Shown one piece after another: positions 59,224-64,000 of a DNA stretch of 64,000 bases. The notes under the pieces are model-generated. The model did not search any database. It was given only the letters and a program-made list of their open reading frames with translations, and had not been told where the DNA came from. Position 1 is the stretch's first letter, and the number at the start of each line of letters is the position of its first letter. The position numbers and the translations under genes are program-made. The stretch is from the NCBI GenBank assembly GCA_905250115.1, contig CAJNOI010000012.1, positions 3,240 through 67,239 of the forward strand, written 5' to 3'. Origin of the DNA: Adineta steineri (Eukaryota > Rotifera > Eurotatoria > Adinetida > Adinetidae).

Positions 59224-60291
59224 AGTATATTCTATTAAAAATTCAGTTAAATAAAAAAGCCAGTTTTTATTTAAAATTACCTTTAAGATATATAAATATC
59301 CCTAACAGTGTCACTCAAAACACAAAAGATAAATAATATTGTATGGTATGTCATGAATACAGTTATGCTTTAAATTTTACAGGTGAGTATGATTATACAC
59401 AACGGTGTTTTACTTATCAGTTGTTTGATATCGAATAGAGCCCGTATAAAAATCTTTTTTCGTATTCATCTTATATTATAGCTCAAGAAATTTTCTTTCT
59501 TGTTATATGTTATAGATACCTCTTGTTTGTTGATGTTTTTACTGGAAGGAACACTTATTTAAATAAATTCATAACAAAGCGAGTAAAATATTTTAACTAC
59601 TGGCAGAATTATAAACAAGATATTCTAGTGAAAGTATTTTTATCAAATAGTAACCATAATTTTGCGTATAATTTATCTCGGGGTGAGTGTGCGTGTTGTG
59701 GTTGCGGGTACTATTCTCCTCATTCTCATTCACACCCACACCCACACCCAGACCCACAGCCTCAAGATTTACAAAGAACAAAAAGTATCTTTTAGAGATT
59801 AGTTGTACATTATATCATATTCTAACCAACACTCAATCTTTCAAAATGTAGAATGGCTTTGAATTTTTGAAGGCTGTTTTTTATGTAACAATGTACATCA
59901 TCAAAGAAAAAAGAGAAAGTTATATTACAAAAAGTCCATTCAAAATAAATGTTTACGCCATAAGGAATAAGTTTTTATTAAATGTACAGAACTTCAACGA
60001 AAATTCTTATCGTACGTAGAAGTTAATAACTATTAACTACTGTTACTTTGTTAAGTGGGAATCTACATCAATCTCTACATCTACACTCTCAATGATATAT
60101 TTTGGTATTTGATAAATGATTAATCATGTTCGAATAGATTATATGTTTTTTGCAAAAACTATTTTTTCAGTCATACAAACATAGCGAGAAAATTCTACTA
60201 AGCAAATCTTTCTTTACTGTTTATTTTATATATTTTCTGCCATAATTATTTAATAGATAGAAAATACATATGAAAAATGATGTTTACATTT
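59224..60291. other. Intergenic region
   Basis: No gene. It contains the hairpin at 59677-59769 and a single degenerate C-rich arm at about 60067-60092. Confidence 0.4.
59677..59769. repeat. Telomere-like hairpin, long right arm
   Basis: CTCGGGGTGAGTGTGCGTGT and TTGTGGTTGCGGG face CACACCCACACCCACACCCA, then GACCCACAGCCTCAAGATT. The right arm carries three uninterrupted CCCACA units. Confidence 0.7.
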
Positions 60292-61209
60292 CTATGTATT
60301 AGGATTGTGACAATCTTTGAATATATGAACATGCATTACTAATTTTGGAAGCATAATACATAATATTAAAGATCCAATAGAAAGAGAAAGCCACGTGACA
60401 CGATAGATAATCGGATCCAATTTGTTTTGAGATATCCAAAAGATAATTAGATAGATAATAGTTGGTATGTTCATTACACTAAGTATAAAAATCATTATTA
60501 TAATACGATGAATTACTTTTACATCTCGTCTATTACGTAAAAATGGTAATTGCTTAGATGAACGCTGTCGTATTGTTCGAACAATTTTAACATAACATGC
60601 AGAAATAATTATAATCGGTATCCAAACTTCTGCAACAGAAGCATATACAACTGCTGAAAATTTTTCAAATTGTACACCACAATACATTTCATTTGGAAGT
60701 AAAAGATGAATACCATTTAGACGAGTCAATAGAGGCATAACAATAGCAAATGCGATTAACCATTGAATTGGAATGAATAGAAAAAGATAAATTTTAATAT
60801 GATTAATCCATGAATTCATCGGATAAACGACACGTATAAAACGAAAAAATACTTGTAAAGAATAACTCCAAAAGACACTACAAATAACAGAAAAGAATAT
60901 AAAACCACAAAGACGACATTCTATTGAATCGAATTTCCATCGAAATAAATTCATATTAAAATCATGACATATCGTTGATAGATTAACATGTATAAATAAC
61001 ACGATAAACATTGATATAAATGCACATAATGTATTCAATGTTAAATACAATGAAATACGTTCACTTTGTCCTATATACATAGTTACTAATCGATAGATAA
61101 TAAGAAAGACAAGAATTAAACTTATAATAAATGCAAATAGAACAATAATAGCTGATATAATATTGATTGATATAGCTACAATTGTTGTTGATATTGTTGA
61201 ATTCAACAT
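60292..61209 (-). CDS. Seven-transmembrane receptor, intronless
   Basis: 305 residues with an N-terminal Asn-Ser-Thr glycosylation site and seven helices. TM3 ends in LQVFFRFIRVVYP in place of DRY. The extracellular loop holds the partner Cys in NEMYCGVQFEKF. The third cytosolic loop is basic (RTIRQRSSKQLPFLRNRRDV). TM7 reads YRVTWLSLSIGSLILCIMLP. It is the closest match in the window to the two-exon receptor at 15802-16802, which has an intron right before the same RIVY position. The intron was probably lost here, or gained there. Ligand unknown. Confidence 0.8.
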   Translation of the reverse strand: MLNSTISTTIVAISINIISAIIVLFAFIISLILVFLIIYRLVTMYIGQSERISLYLTLNTLCAFISMFIVLFIHVNLSTICHDFNMNLFRWKFDSIECRLCGFIFFSVICSVFWSYSLQVFFRFIRVVYPMNSWINHIKIYLFLFIPIQWLIAFAIVMPLLTRLNGIHLLLPNEMYCGVQFEKFSAVVYASVAEVWIPIIIISACYVKIVRTIRQRSSKQLPFLRNRRDVKVIHRIIIMIFILSVMNIPTIIYLIIFWISQNKLDPIIYRVTWLSLSIGSLILCIMLPKLVMHVHIFKDCHNPNT

Positions 61210-62661
61210 TGGAAATAATATACTATTGTATTTTAATATCGTGAGAAATGAATAAAGGTTGACATCAAATACTTTTGATATTCTGAAAAGAAAAAAATTA
61301 ATTATAATTCATTTTATAGTTAGTGTTACTCCAAGACATATTCTTGTCAGTTTGAAAAATCTTATAAAAAAAATAGATTTATTGTTAATTTGACAATCGA
61401 CTTACTATTATTTTTCTTCAAGGGTTCTTATATTAATCTCTTCGATTACTGTTTTATCATTAAAGAAAATGTGATAAAGTACAGAACAAAGTACTTCTTT
61501 TATGAATATCTTTCCAAAAAACAACAAGAGTCAATTAATCGACAAACTTACATCTGCTAAAACTTGATATACATATAAGTATTATACAAAAATTACTCAA
61601 ATTTAGTATAGATAATAATGTTAATGAAGAACGTAAGAAGTGACACTCTTGCAAGAATGAAAGAAATAAGAATTGAAGTAGAGACAAGTAGAACGACGCA
61701 TTTCTTTTCTTTATTGAGATCTTGATAGTGTCAACAGATTGAGTAGTAATTTTTATTTCTTATAAAATTCATACGATAAAATAAAGACACAGAGCAATTA
61801 GTAAACAAAATGACATCTGTCAGTACTTCCAATTCAGAATGACAACATCATTAATATTAATATTAATATTCTTTCTTTTTCATTTATGTCATGTTTACAA
61901 GAGAAAAATCAATTGAACACGTGTTGATCTGTTTCACACAAGAAAAATTTAACAAAAGGTTAAACAATACTTGAAACATGTTTCTAATCAAACTAGAATA
62001 GACAACGTTACATGTTATCTTTTTTGAATATCATCTGGACTGGGGCATAGTGCTTAGTGCGGAGAGGTATTCACAATAAAAAGTCTTCCTGGTGAATACG
62101 ATAAAAATGTAAATATGTATGATTTTCTGTTACAATGGTCGTTATTCGATCTTTTTTTTTTGAAAGAATAATATTGTGGTTTTGATGAATACTGAATGAC
62201 CAATTTGTAATGTTGCAGTTGTTATCGAACACTATTAGCAATATTTCATACTGACATATTATCGACAATGACCAAGAACTATGATCACCAAATCTTGTTA
62301 TTATATAAATTGTTTATCAATCTTTACATTCTTTTTTATCATTACTGATTAAAATAAAATAATACACCTAATTGTGCGTAACACCCGGGCAGATATCGGT
62401 ATACCTTTAGAAAAAAAAATGAAAAGAAGCGGGTGGTCCACTTAAAAATATAATAACGCCTGCTGAATCTTCAATATATCGCTTGATGCTTTATCCTTTC
62501 TTTAATTACATTTTTTCTGTATTTGTCAGAGGGTAGATTAGGACGATTAGGAGTAATGGAAAGAATATTAAATTTCAATTATATTGACTTAAGATATTAT
62601 CTGTGTTTTAGAAATAAAAACACACAATTTTTCATTATATTCTCTTATTCTAAAATCAACT
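61210..62661. other. Intergenic region
   Basis: AT-rich divergent spacer with a short (AATATT)n run near 61850-61872. No gene supported. Confidence 0.4.
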
Positions 62662-64000
62662 ATGAATACATTCAATATTCATTATTATATCGTTTTCATT
62701 ATTCTCAGGTAAATAATTGTTCATTTTTACTATTCATTTTATTAACATTCATCGATTTCATATTTTAGTATTACAGGTTTGATTTCTATTCTATTTCATA
62801 TATGTTTATATGTATTAGTTTAACACCTTCATAGTTCAAATACAATCTCAAATATGCGAAAAAACTGCTCAGTATGGCCAGTGTTCGACAAACAATGCTT
62901 GTGGCTGTTTTCATATATTAGGTGCTGATGACGGTGCTGGTATTTGTGGCTTTCTTTGGCCCATATGCTCTCGTCTTGTACCATGCAATTCATCAGACAA
63001 CTCATGTCTTCAGTCTAACACGATCTGCGTTCAACATCCGCAATGTGATGATCGTCCTCTTTGCTATCCAGTTACAATGATGAAAGAAAACATATGTCCA
63101 CCAATGATAAGTGAGTGTATCAGTGGATGATAGATGCAATTATAAATTTGATCTGTTTTAGTTAATATCAATTCGAAATGGAAACAAAATGCAATAACTA
63201 TTGCTGGAGGAAATGGACAGGGAAGTGAATTAAATCAATTAAATCAGCCTTATGGTATGTATGTTGATAATGATGATCAATGTATTTACATTGCTGATGG
63301 TGGCAATCATCGTATTGTTAGATGGGAATTTGATGCAGCCAATGGTCAAATAGTTGCGGGTGGAAACGGAATGGGAAGTGCAATAAATCAATTGAATTAT
63401 CCAATGGATGCAATTCTTGATAGAGAGAAAAAACATCTCATCATTTGTGATTATGGCAACATGCGAGTCGTGCGATGGTCTCGCCAAAATAGTCAGGATC
63501 AACAAATATTAATACCTTTTATTGGTTGCTGGGGTTTAGCAATGGATAATAATGGAGATCTTTATATTTCTGACATGGAAAGACATCAAGTCAGACGTTG
63601 GCAAGAAGGAGATAGAGAAGGTACAATTGTAGCAGGTGGGAATGGACAAGGAAATCAGTTTAATCAACTCAGTAATCCTACCTATATTTTTGTCGATGAA
63701 TATTATTCAATTTATGTAGCGGATACTAGAAATAATCGTGTGATGAAATGGATGAAAAATGCAGCTGAAGGCATTCGTATTGCTCCAACGCAAGTTCCTG
63801 AAGAAAATCCTGGTTCAATGGTTGGTCCCACTGGTGTGATTGTTGATCATATGGGTAATATTTATGTGTCGAATATGGGAAGTCATCAAATAACCCGATG
63901 GTCGCCAGATGAAATGGAAGGTGCGCCTGTCGTTGGTAAGAAAGAAGATGGAAGTGGATCCACGCAACTCAGCTATTCATATGATTTATCATTTGATCGA
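62662..64000 (+). CDS. Secreted NHL-repeat protein, runs off the window
   Basis: Four exons are proposed: 62662-62708, an 8-bp micro-exon 62769-62776, 62835-63110, and 63162 to beyond 64000, with consistent phases (2, 1, 1). The first two and part of the third encode a signal peptide (MNTFNIHYYIVFIILSITG). Exon 3 is a Cys-rich domain with about 14 cysteines (CEKTAQYGQC, CGCFHILG, CSRLVPCNSS). Exon 4 is NHL repeats (PYGMYVDNDDQCIYIADGGN, WGLAMDNNGDLYISDMERHQ, IFVDEYYSIYVADTRNN), each followed by a repeated IVAGGNGQG turn. No membrane helix is seen in the part present. The micro-exon is inferred from splice signals and frame only. It looks like an extracellular propeller protein distinct from the membrane-bound NHL gene at 53020. 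Confidence 0.82.

Overview
This window looks like nuclear DNA of a bdelloid rotifer (genus not resolved). The evidence is: AT-rich DNA, GT-AG introns that are mostly about 50-65 bp, and a mix of families typical of bdelloids. These are NHL-repeat and Kelch-repeat surface proteins with Thr/Ser-rich stalks, an ectodomain-7TM receptor, many rhodopsin-like GPCRs, TPR proteins of the ADP-ribosyltransferase-TPR lineage, and intronless bacterial-type enzymes. I reconstructed exons by eye and checked each listed gene model for reading-frame closure.

Layout. 1-6 kb: a 28-bp minisatellite, an ectodomain+7TM receptor and a broken TPR gene. 6.4-17 kb: two near-identical type II membrane glycosyltransferase-like genes about 7.8 kb apart, flanking a bacterial-looking amino-acid permease and a GPCR, followed by a second GPCR. 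17.9-24 kb: a cathepsin L gene and a 998-residue multi-domain membrane protein. 24-28 kb: gene-poor DNA with telomere-like repeats. 28-32.6 kb: an assembly gap cutting a bacterial-type dGTPase, then a GDSL esterase gene split by a fresh hAT-type MITE. 33.2-34.1 kb: an 875-bp palindromic element. 35.6-39.4 kb: a 22-exon secreted LDLa/EGF protein. 39.6-42.9 kb: a decayed hAT transposase and an unrecognised gene. 43.7-48.8 kb: a tiny Cys-rich protein, a divergent eIF4A-like helicase and a GPCR. 51-64 kb: a YcaC-like hydrolase, a membrane NHL protein, a secreted phospholipase A2, a 14-repeat Kelch protein with an internal stop, another GPCR, and a secreted NHL protein running off the end.

The genes do not form operons. 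Common themes are surface sensing and adhesion (five 7TM receptors, two NHL proteins, Kelch, LDLa/EGF), secreted digestion (cathepsin L, PLA2, GDSL), and intronless enzymes of likely bacterial origin (permease, dGTPase, YcaC).

The most unusual feature is a dispersed family of short hairpins. Their arms read like facing G-rich telomeric repeats (core TTGAGGGTGTGGGTGTG ... CACACCCACACCCTCAA). At least fourteen lie across the window. Several sit about 80-220 bp beyond the stop codons of minus-strand genes, which suggests either a role at transcript ends or an insertion preference there.
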